Source: Blasia pusilla
Taxonomy: Eukaryota; Marchantiophyta; Marchantiopsida; Blasiales
Reading direction: 5' to 3'
NCBI GenBank assembly: GCA_050084515.1
Contig: CM114272.1
Coordinates: forward strand, 18,104,001 to 18,168,000
Length of the DNA: 64,000 nt
A model generated the notes under the pieces. It was not told the origin of the DNA, searched no databases, and saw only the letters and a list, made by a program, of their open reading frames with translations. Both the position numbers and the translations under genes were made by a program. Position 1 is the stretch's first letter. Each line of letters opens with the position of its first letter. Below, one piece after another: positions 11,656 through 23,569 of the stretch.

Positions 11656-11663
11656 ATTTATAA
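11656..11663 (-). promoter_or_regulatory. Candidate TATA box for the HD-Zip gene
   Basis: The minus strand reads TTATAAAT followed by CGGGG in an otherwise GC-rich stretch. Transcription would start near 11,625, about 1.28 kb before the ATG, which requires a long or spliced leader. The position just upstream of the GA-rich leader is suggestive only. Confidence 0.3.
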
Positions 11664-14600
11664 TGACGCCGGCTTCCTTTAGCCGAGCCCTGCCTACCGG
11701 GCCCGTTGTACACGACGGCGAAGACGGAGCCAGCGAGCCGCCAACTCCTAGTGCCATCTTCGCCATCTTCGCCCTCCACGTCACCCATCAGCTTGCGGCA
11801 ATGTCGGACTCGACCACCATTCACCGCCGGCCACCTCCACCGCCGCGGGAATCTTCCGAGAATCGGCTCACAAGGTGAAAGAGGGTAGGGCTGGGGAGCA
11901 TGTCGTCTGCAACGAACACAAGTCGGTGGTCGGAGTGCCTGCGAACTGACGCAGATTAAAGCGATAACCCCGATTTAGGGGCTTAAGATTTGAGGTGGGG
12001 CCCGGAACCGACCTCGTGGGCGGGTCGGCTTCGGTTTAGAAGCACTCCCCCAACGTGGGACGCATGAAGAGAGGCGTTCCGACAAACTTAGAGGCTTCGG
12101 GTAACCCACATTAACCGAGGTAATTTCCAGTGAGTACTTCGAATTCAGAAAGCCGCCAACCACGGCTTCCTAAGACCACAAAGCACCCACGGCTTCATCT
12201 GTTAACAGGTTAACTGGAGGTCACCCCCGTCCGCGCGTGTTCCCTGCACCCTCGCTGCCCATTAAAATAAACCCGCCAAAGTCAAAGAAAATGCCACAAC
12301 ATCTCCTCCTGGGCCGTTCTGCCTATCCTTCAGTTCGGTAACTTCGGTTTTACTTCGCCGCTTTAAATTTCTCCCCGCTGCCCATCTCGGATGGGGCCCA
12401 TCACGACCCCGCCACTCCAGAAAGAAAGATCCAGGAAATGGCATGGGACAACGGCCACCGTGCATCGCAGTGACACAACGTCACACCTTCCCCTGCCGGA
12501 GTTAGTTCTAACTTCTAACTCTAACCTGAGCGACTAATCTCGCTGTCACTCGCGAGGTGCAGCTCTAGCCGTAAAAACTAGACGTCTACTCTCTTCAACC
12601 CTTTCACCTCAATGATCGGGGAGATCCGGGGTTACGAGTATTGCTAGCCGGTTAAATTTCAGAATTTCCGATTGATTAAAAAGTTGCCCACGAAAACCGG
12701 CTGGAATTCGAGCAGGTCCTTTGTATTTCGTATCTCAAAACCGAGTTAAAATCCGGAATTACCGTTTCCGATTGGACATTCCCGAACCCTGCTTCACCTC
12801 CGCTTCGCGTCCTGCGGCTGTCAGAGTGATCGAATTCGTTCGCGACTGAGGTCGCGCTGAAAGGGGAAACAACGTTCGAAACAAAACGCGTCAAACCCCT
12901 CCCGATAAGCGGTTTAAGAAAGTTATGGGAGCCGGTCATAACTACGAAGACGCTAAACACGTCATCATACACGATTTGTGGAGAAAGAGTAGTATTAAAA
13001 AGCCGCTCTTTTGCAAGTCGCCTTCTTTCATCTCTCGGACAGCAAAACTCATCAAAAGAGAGAACCGAGGTCAGCTTCCCACACATTTTAACGTCCCTTT
13101 CTTGCACTTTACTGACCCCTCAACGGAAATATTTCCTGCCCCATTCATACAAATTTTCAGTTCGGAACTTCGAGCTTGTGGCATCCGTATTCTGAGAATT
13201 CTTTGGTGGGGAATTAAAACCCATGGCTGCATCACGTTGATACACCTTTTGTTGTGATAGAGGAGTAACAAGCATAAATGGCTTACTTATGGGGAGGCCT
13301 CCACTCGGTCCATTCCTGGTGTGGGGCTGGCAGGTAGGAATTCGTCTTTTTCATCGCCATCATCAAACCTCCGCATGATGTCGTTAGATAAATCCTTACA
13401 ACAACATGTTCATTTCCTTTTGGGGATTATCTTGAGTTACCCAAATAAGGTAATTCAAATATTCTTCGTTTGATAAACCTTGCCCTTATTTTATTTTAAT
13501 ATTAATAAAAATATTTAAATAATAAATTTTCAGAAATTTTAAAGATTTATACATTCTTTCAATTTTACAAAAAAAATCGATCACACACCAATATGTACTA
13601 ACGCCTGTGAAGCGACTTTGGGAATAAAGGGAGTTTCATATTATTGCTAGGATATGAAGCTCCCATTCAGAATCATCGATGTCAAAAACTTCCATTCATT
13701 GATATATCGTGGAATTTCACCCACTCTCATCTATTTTGCTAAGACAATATGAGTTTTCCACATAGGGAAGTGTGATCTTCTTTAAGAAAATCCCCTTTTT
13801 ACTTCAAGATATGTGTTCGTTTTTAAGTATGACATAGCCCACGTTAGCTTAAATTCAATGTTCAGACGTAGTAGAGTTACTCAAATCCGGTTACCGCGAA
13901 GTTTGGAGGCTTCAAAAAATAGGTACCGTTTCTCCTATGTTTTTATATGGACGTCCAAAAGAACCTTTTGTCTTCTTTCAGGCAATATTACTTATTTTAT
14001 GATATAAAAAAGTGAAGAAATTCTTATCGCCAAACGACCATTTATTTCCCCGAAATTCTTGAATTGAGTAGCCCTACTATGATTATTCAACGTGAATTTA
14101 GACGCATCCATGAGAGAATGACCTTATACCAAACCACATGGATAGAAACTTACGGTGAATCTCGGATCCCTCCCTATATTTTGCCTACTACAGCTAAAGC
14201 TTAGCCAACGCCGAAGGTGGAAGCCTAAAGTCCAGTTAGACCTAAGCCGTTAAGTAAACATGAAGTAGGATAGTTAATTTCCCTCTACAATTTTCGCAAG
14301 AGCGTTGACAAAGCCAGTCAAAGCTACTCTTGCTCTCTACAGCCGCATTCCGAAATCTTACCGTTCCCTTTCTCATGTCCCACGGGGTAACGAGGACCTC
14401 GATTTCTTTATGTATTTCGTTTTCTCCACTTTGGGAATATATGACGAACAACTACGCTACCCAGGTCTAGCAGAAAAGCGCATAAAGTGGAGTCCAATTG
14501 GTTCTTGCCAATTTCAGAATCGTTGAAGAAAAGTAGGCTAGTAACGAGAACCCGTCGCCTAGTCGTAGGCGAAAGGTCCCACTTTTGGTTTGGATGTTAG

Positions 14601-16039
14601 GGATCCAAATAGACGAGAAGTTCTAAACGAGGTAAGAGGTTAAAGAATGTAGGCCGGGTAGAATCGGTAGAGGAAAGTGGACCTTTAGGAGGGAAGAGGA
14701 GGTGTTCTGAAATTCACGAGGGCTGGGGGGTAACCCGCACCAAATTAAGCGGAGCCCCGTCAACACGGGGTTTCCAACGTCCAGCTGGACAGAGCTCCAG
14801 TTACTTAAGAGCCTGTGTGGCCCAGCCCCCGCAAATCTGGGCCGTTGAGGTCCCCGCTATTCAATTCGGTCCTTAGCCAGCGCGCGGAACAAGGGCCGAT
14901 AATGCGGACGAGAAGAGGTTGTCTGGACGGCCGAATAGAGGCGCTGCGGTTTCTGGCGTGGAAACCGGCAGCGGACAACCCCAGACGGGCTTCTCGTCCA
15001 ACAGTGGGAGGAGAGTACCGGCGGATGTGGTCGACGCAGTGACGCACAGGAGCACTGGGAACGCGGTTCGGACAGCGAGAGGATCTGTAATGAAGGCGCG
15101 ACCAGTACACGTGCTGACCTCAACATATGGCCAGCAGCATGGCCATGCCAAGTCTGCCGACATGACATTTCAGCGACGAGTGAACGTCTCCTACTGCTGC
15201 AGCTACTTTGGAATGGAAGATCCGGGAGCCGCAGTATGGGGTCCCGTGCCTTAGGGACGGGGCCAACATCCCGTCCTCCACGCGGCGGGGATATCCGCGG
15301 CTCTCTTCAAGTTCTACCTACAGGACGAGGTGAGGGTTTCTGGAATGTTTGCACTGCGCGGAGAACAACCGATACGCTGCGATATGGTAGGAGTAAGAAG
15401 CGTAGTTTGCATCACACCAACGTTTTTACGGGGGTCGCATGGCACAATTCATATTTATTAATTGATAAGGAATTAACTATCAATTCCCTCGAGCCCCAAG
15501 TGTTACCCTTGGGATTTCGACTGCCTTTTTCTAGACCACGACACACTGACGTATAAAGCTCGCACCATGGGAACACAGAATATTTTGTTCCCTAAATCGA
15601 ACCGTGTCTTATTTTAACTCTAGATAATTTAAAATTGAAAATACCCAACCTCGCCCCTAATCGACGTCATCACGCGTGGAGGAACCAGTTCCTCCAACTG
15701 TCACATTCCAGCATAGAGCTTACTCCCCTCCATTACGCTTTTCATTTGCAAATCTTTATTTTATTTCGGAAGAAGCTAAAGTGGGTCCCATGATTCGAAA
15801 GGATTCTACAAGGTCTAAAACTAAAAGAAATCATCTCCATTTTCCGAGAGTAGTTCGTGTTCTGTTCACAAATATAGAAATGCGCTTAGTTTGTAACTTT
15901 GTATATACGGGACCATCTTTGCGGCCTCAATCTAGTAAAAAATTAGTGTAAGTGTAGGCTATGATGCATGGGTTTAAATTATGTTCCATGATATATTTTC
16001 AGAACTCACAAATATCATTTCAAATTAATGCCAAACGAT
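11664..16039. other. No gene recognised; island then AT-rich then small GC-rich patch
   Basis: 11.66-12.9 kb is CpG-rich; 13.3-14.2 kb is AT-rich; 14.5-15.4 kb is again GC-rich, with overlapping open frames on both strands at 14,805-15,254 that look like chance frames. No domain, rRNA or tRNA was seen. The stretch 12,611-12,660 shares a loose match with the reverse complement of 52,090-52,165 ('gatcgggg..', 'ccggt' blocks), perhaps an old repeat. Confidence 0.4.
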
Positions 16040-16200
16040 TTTATTGGTTGAAAGTGTCCAAAGGAAAAATTTGAAACCACTTTATTATAAAATAAACCTC
16101 AAAAGAGGACAAAGAAAGGTAATAACAACTCAAAAGAGGAGTAAAAAATGCATAAAAGAATGCAAAAAGAAAATGGTAACAAGCCCACGTAAACACCGGC

Positions 16201-17175
16201 TCAACGAGCAACACGATTGATTGCTTGAAACAAATCTGACAAGAACACGAGTGGTTGGTCAGACGTGAATGGACGACGAGGCGAGCGACCTCCCACCACC
16301 TTCGCACGACGTATTAATGCCAAGGCTTGTGCACGTTGTAAGACCACTGAGATGCATTGCATAAAATAAGTAGTAACAACCGAGAGAGAAGGATTACGGG
16401 AAGGGGCAAGGTGATGATTCTCGAGGGAGTGGTGTGCACATGTTTTCAGGAAAGTATCAAAAGACACATGTAAATGACCGAATACTTCCACTGCAAACGG
16501 AATAAATCCGTCAGTCGCATGTCTCACAGCATAACTTAACTCCTTGATTCTTGCTGCAGCTTCGGCCGCCAAACCTTTGGTATGTGCGGCTCTACACACC
16601 AAGTCAAAACGTGTTGGATCAGCAACCACCACATCACCTAGTGTCCGGAATCCACCTCGAGACATAACAAGATCCACTCTCCGACGAGAGGTTGCTTGTG
16701 TGGTTGAAGGTAGGACATGGAGTTGCTCTTGCCCAACGGTATATCCTGCCGTACGAGCCACCGATGCTACCGCCTCTCTAATGACATCATGTGTGGCCGT
16801 TCGTTCTCCACCATGTGCACATCGGAGAATATGGATACCCTTGGCATCAATAGGATCCCCGCATACACAATTTGGCACACCTAAGAGAGAAGGATGGGGA
16901 AGTCCAAGACGTAACCGCAAAGCTATCGAGAATATACTTTGAGAAAGACGAAATGGAAGAATAATAGGATTTGCAGTAAGCCACGCCCCTACTCCGGTAC
17001 CAGCACATGAACGTAGACGAGCTCGATTAGCGTCGGAGGATGCCTCTGAGAGAATGCTGGAATAGTTGATTTGATGCAGATTCTCGGAGATATGCTCTTG
17101 AAGTCGATCAAGCCCTTCTGTAATTAGTTGACTGAAAGGGGGTAGAATTGCTTGTGTAGCAAGAGGAAGAAGAGC
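16201..17175 (-). pseudogene. LINE C-terminal part: CCHC motif and restriction-like endonuclease
   Basis: This is the in-frame continuation of the reverse-transcriptase frame after a TGA codon, so RT and nuclease were one polyprotein. It encodes CVCGDPIDAKGIHILRC (a C-x-C-x9-H-x3-C finger), then RRVDLVM...DVVVADP (Asp 1022 and Asp 1035 of the polyprotein), which fits the PD-x(12-14)-D/E core of R2-type nucleases. The tail contains FIPFAVEVFGHLHVSFDTF and VVLQRAQALALIRRA, also found in the fragments at 3.1 and 49.6 kb. The nuclease would nick target DNA to prime reverse transcription. With the upstream stop it would not be made as a fusion. Confidence 0.8.
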
Positions 17176-19737
17176 TCATGCAGATCTTAGTTGTTGTTGA
17201 AATAACAAGTCCCCCTCCTCAACATGGGCGATATGATCCATCAAGATAGGTGTATCTCCTTGGAGAAACCTTGAAGCCATAATCGGTGCTACCAACGCCC
17301 AACTCCCCAAAAAGGCTGCGGGAGCAGATGTGACTGTGGAGGATAGTCTCACCCCTCCAAAAGAAATAGGCAAGATAGCTTGTCGTGAAGCAAAGACACC
17401 ATCCTCTCCCTCAAAGGTATTCGGGCCAAGAAGTTGACCAAAAGTTGCCAAGATAGAAGCATCAAAAGAGGCCAGCCGATGTAAGAAGCTTGAAGTGGGA
17501 GGAAAAGTGCGAAGAAGGTAGGAAGGACGTCGAAGAAAACATTGGGAGAGAATCCCATAAGCCACTTGGGGATCCCCAAGATGAGGTAATAAATGAAGCC
17601 ATTCCACGTCTTTCAAAAGGGCCTCATCCAAGAACCTTGAGACATAGTCGATGAAGGCAAGTGGGACCCCAAGAACTCTAACCCCTTCAATGTAAATGGG
17701 AAAATCAGGAGTAGGTGGGGTGAATGTTGAGGGAAGGCATGAAGGAGACCATACTCCACATTTACTAGGTTGGACTTTAAGGTTTAAGAAAGAGAGTTGC
17801 TCCACGAAATGGGTATAAGCAGGAACCACTTCAGAAGGAGGACCTAAAATGTGAGTGTCATCAACAATAGAAGGGAAAAGACAAGATGGAAATGCTTGCG
17901 CTGATGCTCGAAGGGCACGAAAATGGACAATGGCAAAGAGTGGGCCTCCCATGGGATCACCTTGACGTGTGCCACAAGCCGATTGTAGAATACTATATTC
18001 CCCAGAAGTAGCATGATTGGAATAGATAATGGGCGTATCATAGGCATAGAAGGAGCGAACAAATGGAATGAGGCTCGCGAGTTGTCCTCCTGCACAACTT
18101 AATTCCTCAAAGATGGCCGCACGAGAAACTGAATTGAATGCGTTAGCCACATTGACTTGAATTGCTACCCAATCTGGATGAATATCAATAGTGGAGCGAA
18201 TCCCATGCACCACAGCCTCACAACCTCCAGGAGTTGCCACTCCAAATTGATGAGGAAATAAGTGGGCACTAAAGTGAGGACGAAATTGCAAGCATAGGGA
18301 TCGACTGACCAAGCGGTATAAAACCTCTCCAATAGCCAAAGGGCGCACACCTAAAGGAGGCTTATCCATAGCCAACAAACGACAAGCCCCTAAGAGCCTA
18401 GAGATAGAGAATGGGAGACGACCTGCCGCCATATGTGCACACACCTTATATAGAGAGACAAAGCCACTTGTTGAATCTGCTGGGATAAAGCAATCGCGGA
18501 GATGCTCAAAAATCATCCCTGATAGCCCGCTTGCTGATAAGCGAGGAGTATGCAGAAAAGCCCTAGTGAAAACCCCCAAGTCAAGCTCCAAGTCAAGGTC
18601 TGTTGTATAGTCTTCCACAAAAGATGGAGCATCGCCACTTGAAGGAGGATGAAGAGCTTCTAAGAGAGCCACTCTTTCCGCACTTGGAACAGCCGGAGAA
18701 AGAGGACCCAATGCTCGAGCTGCACCTGAAAACTCACCAACCTGCCCCAATAGTAGACTTCGTCGAAGGCGTTGTTGTATTGAAGGCCTCCCATGATTGG
18801 CATGTTGAGTGGCATGAGCCGCAGCTAAGGCCTCACTCGCATCAGGCTCATTCTGAAGATTCTCCCAATCCCCTGACATAAAGCGTTGAATACGTGTGGA
18901 GGTTTCACGATGACCCATTGCACCCCCCCTTGGAGGGAGGACTAAAACCCATTGTGGGAAGAGTAATAGGAGATACCCTGCATTTATATCTGTGGGGTCA
19001 CGCGCTAACCTTTCTAATGGGAATAGCAAAGCTTGTTGGGTGATAGGGCGAAGAGCAATAGGAATGCGAGTGTAGAGTCTAGGACGAGGAAGACCTGGAT
19101 GGAAAGAGCGAAGGAGATCAATTTGGCTTAACCAGGTCCAAGCAGTTGTTGTGGGGAATGCAGTAGGAGTTGGTATCGGGTTGGGGATTGAAGGCCCATG
19201 CATGGATCGACAGTACCGCTGATGTCTTTTGATCCCATTAGGAGCAAAGTCCTTACCACAAGGTATGCAACGAACCTTTGGTACAAATGGAGAAGTAGAA
19301 GGGTTACAAGGAGAGGAGGTAGGAGGTGCAAGAGGTGGTGATGGCCGACGATGAGGGGGTAAATAGGTCGGGGAAGGAGGAAGAGGAAGAGGGGAGATTC
19401 GGGTAGAATAGATGGGAGTTGGAAGCAAGGGCATAGATGAGATATGTGGGGATGGCAAAGTAGAAGGATTTGGTAATAATGGATCAAGATTAGGCTCAAT
19501 AGGACAAGGCGAAGAAGGGAGAAGAGGAGAATCCGAAAGAAATGTAGCGAGTGTAATGGGTGTATTAGCATCTGGAGGAAAATGGCGAGATTGACGATGA
19601 GGAGGTGAACCAGGGGGAGAGGTTACGGCTGTAAAAGGGCGTGTAAAACCAGATGAGCGAGTAGATGGAGAATCCAACTCCATCTCTGATGACATAGAAG
19701 TAAAGGTAGGCAAGTCTCCGAAGACAAGAAAAGACAT
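17176..19737 (-). pseudogene. LINE zinc finger and reverse transcriptase, catalytic Asp replaced
   Basis: The frame starts at the ATG at 19,737; the reading frame is closed by a TAA further upstream. Residues 1-150 are Pro/Ser-rich. A zinc finger CIPCGKDFAPNGIKRHQRYC lies at about 156-175. RT motifs follow: motif A reads VNVANAFNSVSR at about 528-539, motif B RQGDPMGGPLF from 591, motif C VDD at 625-627. In motif A the position normally held by the metal-binding Asp is Asn (N529, codon AAT), so this copy should be catalytically dead. With the TGA at codon 854 this makes two independent inactivating changes, each explicable by a single transition. The rest of the frame is intact over more than 3.5 kb, so insertion was fairly recent. 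The family is recognisable by motif order; clade assignment needs a tree. Confidence 0.85.
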
Positions 19738-19800
19738 ACGGAACGTGGTTTGGAGAAAGCATGAGGATAACGAACTAAGCAAAAGTAGTGGAGAGATGAA

Positions 19801-21070
19801 GATTAGGCAATATCGAATTTATGATTGAAAGTTACTATAAGAAAAATATAAAAAGTAATTGAAAAGGAAAAGTGATGGATATGGTATCGGAAGAGGTGGC
19901 TCAAGAATATGAATTTCTAATGTTCTAAACGTATGTAGGGGCGAAACAATAAGGTAAGGAGTTGAAAGAGCAAGGAAGACTTTTGGGAGGAATTGACCTA
20001 AAACAAACCCGTACACAAAAATAGGCGCCTACAAAGAAGGAAGAAAAAGCAGAAAACCTAGTTGATATCAAAAGAACGAGCTCATCAAGACGATCGAAAC
20101 AGGCCCAAACACGCCCAAAACCGACATTCGAGAAGAAAGTTATGAAAGAAATTGGAAACACCAAAAAGGGGATGTGGGGGAGGAAGTGAGCCACCCACCA
20201 ATGACCGCTATGAGGGAATGAGTTCGTAATGTTGGGCCCAGCCCGTATCAAAAGATCCAGAGAAGCAAGAGGAATCCCTTAAACCGATGGTAAGCCGGTA
20301 TCACTCTATAAGGAGAGCGCTATGTTTGAAATTGCGTATAAGAATCTATGAGCACATTTAGGAGAGAAGGAGGTCCAAAGATCCCAAGAACTTTGGAAAT
20401 CTCAATCTTAAGTGGAAAAAAGAAGAACCCAAAGTTCAAGCTTGAGAAGATGAACACATTGGGTCTTAAATTGAAAAGATTGGATCACCATGAAAATAGT
20501 TACAAACAAAATTCTAAACATCCGCCATAGTCTTCCTCCTCCTCCATCATAATCCAAAGGAAAAGGGTTGGCAAAATGCAAAGGCACTCTCCAAGAAGAA
20601 CGTAAATTGATTAAGAAGGGCTGTAATGAATATCATTTCTTAATAGGTCCTTAATGTTGGAGGAGTGAGAAAATTTCATAAATGTCGAATTGGAATTTTC
20701 TAAATCATAATATGCTCATTTTCATTTTGTATCTCACACTTCTCATAATTGTACGGGGTAATCTTAAGTGGCACCATCAGAAACCCTCCTAAACAATGAC
20801 AAGTCAGTAGGGGCATCTTGACCTAGTCCTTCCTTCCCAAACCCCCTTGGTTCAAATGCAAACATGGTCTAAGACCATCTATAAACTTTTGGAGCTTCCA
20901 CTAAGGTGAGAGAACATTACTGGAAAACTGTTAAGGTTTCATCATGTCCAAACAAGCCAATGGGCAACAATTGACGTTCGTAAGCATTGAGGTTCATCGT
21001 AAACACGGTCCAAAAAGCCTATTCATCCGAGAATAAAGCTCTTACGTTCTCCATGTAAGTGGGGAGGAGG
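19801..21070. other. No gene recognised; upstream of LINE
   Basis: May contain the 5' UTR of the minus-strand LINE up to about 20.3 kb, but no boundary is visible. The remainder is AT-rich and stop-ridden. Confidence 0.35.
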
Positions 21071-21196
21071 CCGTAGCGGAAATGGGGAACTACCCCTCGT
21101 GCAAAACGAGAGCTCTTGAGTTTGAATCCGGCATGTGTGCTCATTTTTGCCTAAGTGTCCGTCCTCGCTTGATTCAACTCTCACCTAACCCGAGGA
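21071..21196 (+). mobile_element. tRNA-like SINE candidate, copy 1
   Basis: An A-box-like TAGCGGAAATGGG at about 21,073 is followed 44 nt later by a B-box-like GAGTTTGAATCC (21,118-21,129). It cannot fold as a proper tRNA, because the T arm does not pair. The part after the B box, through CTCATTTTT to CTAACCCGAGG, matches the minus strand at 47,614-47,730. Two dispersed copies with internal pol III-like boxes suggest a SINE family. No clear A-rich tail or target duplication was seen. Confidence 0.45.
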
Positions 21197-22653
21197 TTTA
21201 ATTGAACAACAATAGACTTTTGGTTGCACGCTGCAACAAAACTCAAACTTTGATTAAAAAGTTTCCCATGTGGAAAAACTGGCTTCTTTCGAGAACTCTC
21301 CAAGCAACCCATACTATGAGAAAACAAGACTCCAGAATACGTTGAGTCCTGAATTTCCATCCGATCTCGAGGCCTTACCAAAAAGGAAAAAAAAAAAATT
21401 AATTCCCCCTCTTCACAGTTTTGGAGCTTATGGTACGGAGAAAGGGCACATAAGAAGTCGATGTACAACGTGAGCTAATTAAAAAGTATACAGAAAAGGA
21501 TGTACTTCAAGTAATCAAATCATACACGAATTTTCCAAGTGCAGCACGTAAGGAAATCGAGTCATACGCAAATTGAAGGTATAGCGACACATCAAAGTGA
21601 ACAAACTTAAGGGAATCGAGTCGCACAAAGTGAAACCCTTAAGGTTTTCTTAAAATAAAGTGGATTTTTCTTGAGCACAGTGGGGAGCAGTTATGGGCGG
21701 AAAAAAAAAGGGCCAAAAGCGCTAGGGCTCGTCAACTCTAAAACTACGTTTGACGTTGGTTCTCATAGAGGACGCATGTGCCAAAAATAGAGCAAGGTCG
21801 GACCTTCGGACCCCGTGGGTTTTCACTTTATTATTGCTTGTTTAGAACGCAACGCACTACAACTTTCAGCCCTCCTAAACAAAAACAGCGTAGGTGTGAG
21901 TCATCATCCCCAACAAGCAACCCCCACAAAACTACGCTCTCACCGGATTATCCTACACTAAAATAACATCTTTTGAAATAGCACCCTACAAGTTTCATGG
22001 CCGATAGATAACTGCAAGGTGTGTTAGTCTCGTGGCAAAGTATAAAGCGTCTAGCATTACTTGCAAAATAAAGAGCTGCTACTTGACATTTTTCGAAACT
22101 CGAGGTCCCTTTGTCCACACTCTCTTTCACGGATGGGCATCGTTGCGTGTGGTATTACGCCAAAAGAGGACGTGTACAAGTACAAAAACGGAGGGAGGAG
22201 AAAACATGGTTTCCCCATAAAGGCATTCATTGGGTCAAAATGAATATGTGTGAAATTTGCTTGTATCTCCAAATTTCTCTAGCGCAAAAACTTTTATGGA
22301 AGGAGTGTAGATGAATCTTTAGCGTCTTTTCTTTTCCACAATCTATCATAGCACTCCTTCACAACCTTGACTCTCTAACTCGACCATTATGACCTTTCTC
22401 ATCCAAACTTCGTCCTAATGAAGGAGTTTAATGGGAGCTATCAAGTGGAATACCCCAAACAAGTGAAACACACTATGGCCTCCAAACAACCGAAGGCATG
22501 GATACTTGACTTTAGGTTTTTACACACATGCGCATATTAGGGACTAACTTTGAGGCAAAAAGGGAAAATTATTTTTTGCATATTAGTGGGCTACCCATGC
22601 AAGTCTTGAAGAAGGAGGGATTCAGATTTGACTTTTGTACATAATTGCATGTA
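21197..22653. other. No gene recognised
   Basis: A mixed-composition stretch with short frames only. Poly-A-like runs occur at 21,387-21,399 and 21,702-21,710. No domains or repeats shared with other parts of the window were noticed. Confidence 0.4.
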
Positions 22654-22706
22654 ATGGCTATTGTCTCAAATAAATAAAAAATTTAATTATTTGAGACAAT
22701 AGCCAT
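22654..22706. repeat. Perfect 20-bp inverted repeat, 13-nt loop
   Basis: Positions 22,654-22,673 (starting ATGGCTATTGTCTC) are exactly the reverse complement of 22,687-22,706. The loop is AT-only. It is similar in stem length to the hairpin at 3,400 but unrelated in sequence. It may be a fold-back element scar or a small-RNA hairpin. Confidence 0.85.
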
Positions 22707-23569
22707 CCTAACAAATCAAGAAATCTCATCCCATATCATGTAATGCTATGGCATCATGTGGATGTAGTATGGTGTGGTTTTTGTAGCAAATAAACACGTA
22801 TCTAAAGGAGGTACTTCCCTATTCATTAGTCATAGATTTCCTCACGAAATTATGCCTTCAGTTCATAACTTTGAGCTTTAACTCGATACCACCATGAAAC
22901 TTCATGTTTAGGTTGATTTGGAGCACCGTGACCACCTTACAAGCATGCCTTATTAGGGTAATTCAAAGGAGTGTTGTTTGGTATCATAAAAAGTTATGTA
23001 GTAATAGGTTGTTTTAGGAGAAATAAGTTGGATCTTGCATTATGCACATTGTACATGGACTGGTCATAATAACTAGTGTCTATAACTTTAATGATTCTCA
23101 AGAAAGATAATTCTTCTCTGCCCTTGTATTTCTACAAGAAAATATCATGGATTCTGGCCAGGGTGATATTTGTATCATGTTGGAGACACCTTTGTGTCTT
23201 TGAGCCACCCAAAACACTTCCTAACACATGTGGTTTTCTTCTTCAAATCCATGACTAAACTTAGTTTAAATATGAGACCAAATTCAACTCCTTAATGCAA
23301 TCATTTAGCAACTCCTTACATAGTCCAACTTCCAATTATGCAATTGCTTTGTTAGAAAAATTGGCATACCACGTGCATGTCAATCCTTCAAACATTTCCA
23401 CTTAGATACACACTTGAGTTTGATTGTTTGGGTTGAAAGTTTCTTGGTAGGAGAGATTTACCTTACCCCTCTATATAACCAACTGCCTAAAATGCCATGT
23501 GAGGGAAGTAATCATTCTACCTGGAAACTTATACTTATAATGCAATGGGAAACAAAAACATTTGTTAAG
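22707..23569. other. No gene recognised; AT-rich
   Basis: Short frames only; nothing recognisable on either strand. Confidence 0.4.

Larger units (their letters stand above)
16040..19800 (-). mobile_element. RLE-type non-LTR retrotransposon, nearly full length
   Basis: One long minus-strand frame runs from the ATG at 19,737 to the stop at 16,201, interrupted only by one TGA at 17,176-17,178. Order of parts: N-terminal zinc finger, reverse transcriptase, C-terminal CCHC motif and PD-(D/E)XK-like endonuclease. This is the layout of early-branching LINEs of the R2/NeSL type, not of the APE-endonuclease L1 and RTE elements usual in plants. The 3' UTR probably runs to about 16,040. Ends and target duplication could not be fixed. 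Confidence 0.75.

Noticed and set aside
12611-12720. Additional member of the 4.5 kb MITE family, paired with 52,040-52,165
   Set aside because: Shares only short CCGGT and GATCGGGG blocks; no matching termini or 8-bp flanks found.
14805-15254. Cluster of five overlapping frames around 100 codons
   Set aside because: All in the same GC-rich patch in different frames and strands; typical of chance openness, no domain.
21071-21135. Possible functional tRNA gene
   Set aside because: The T arm does not pair and the anticodon loop is wrong, so it was kept only as a SINE head.
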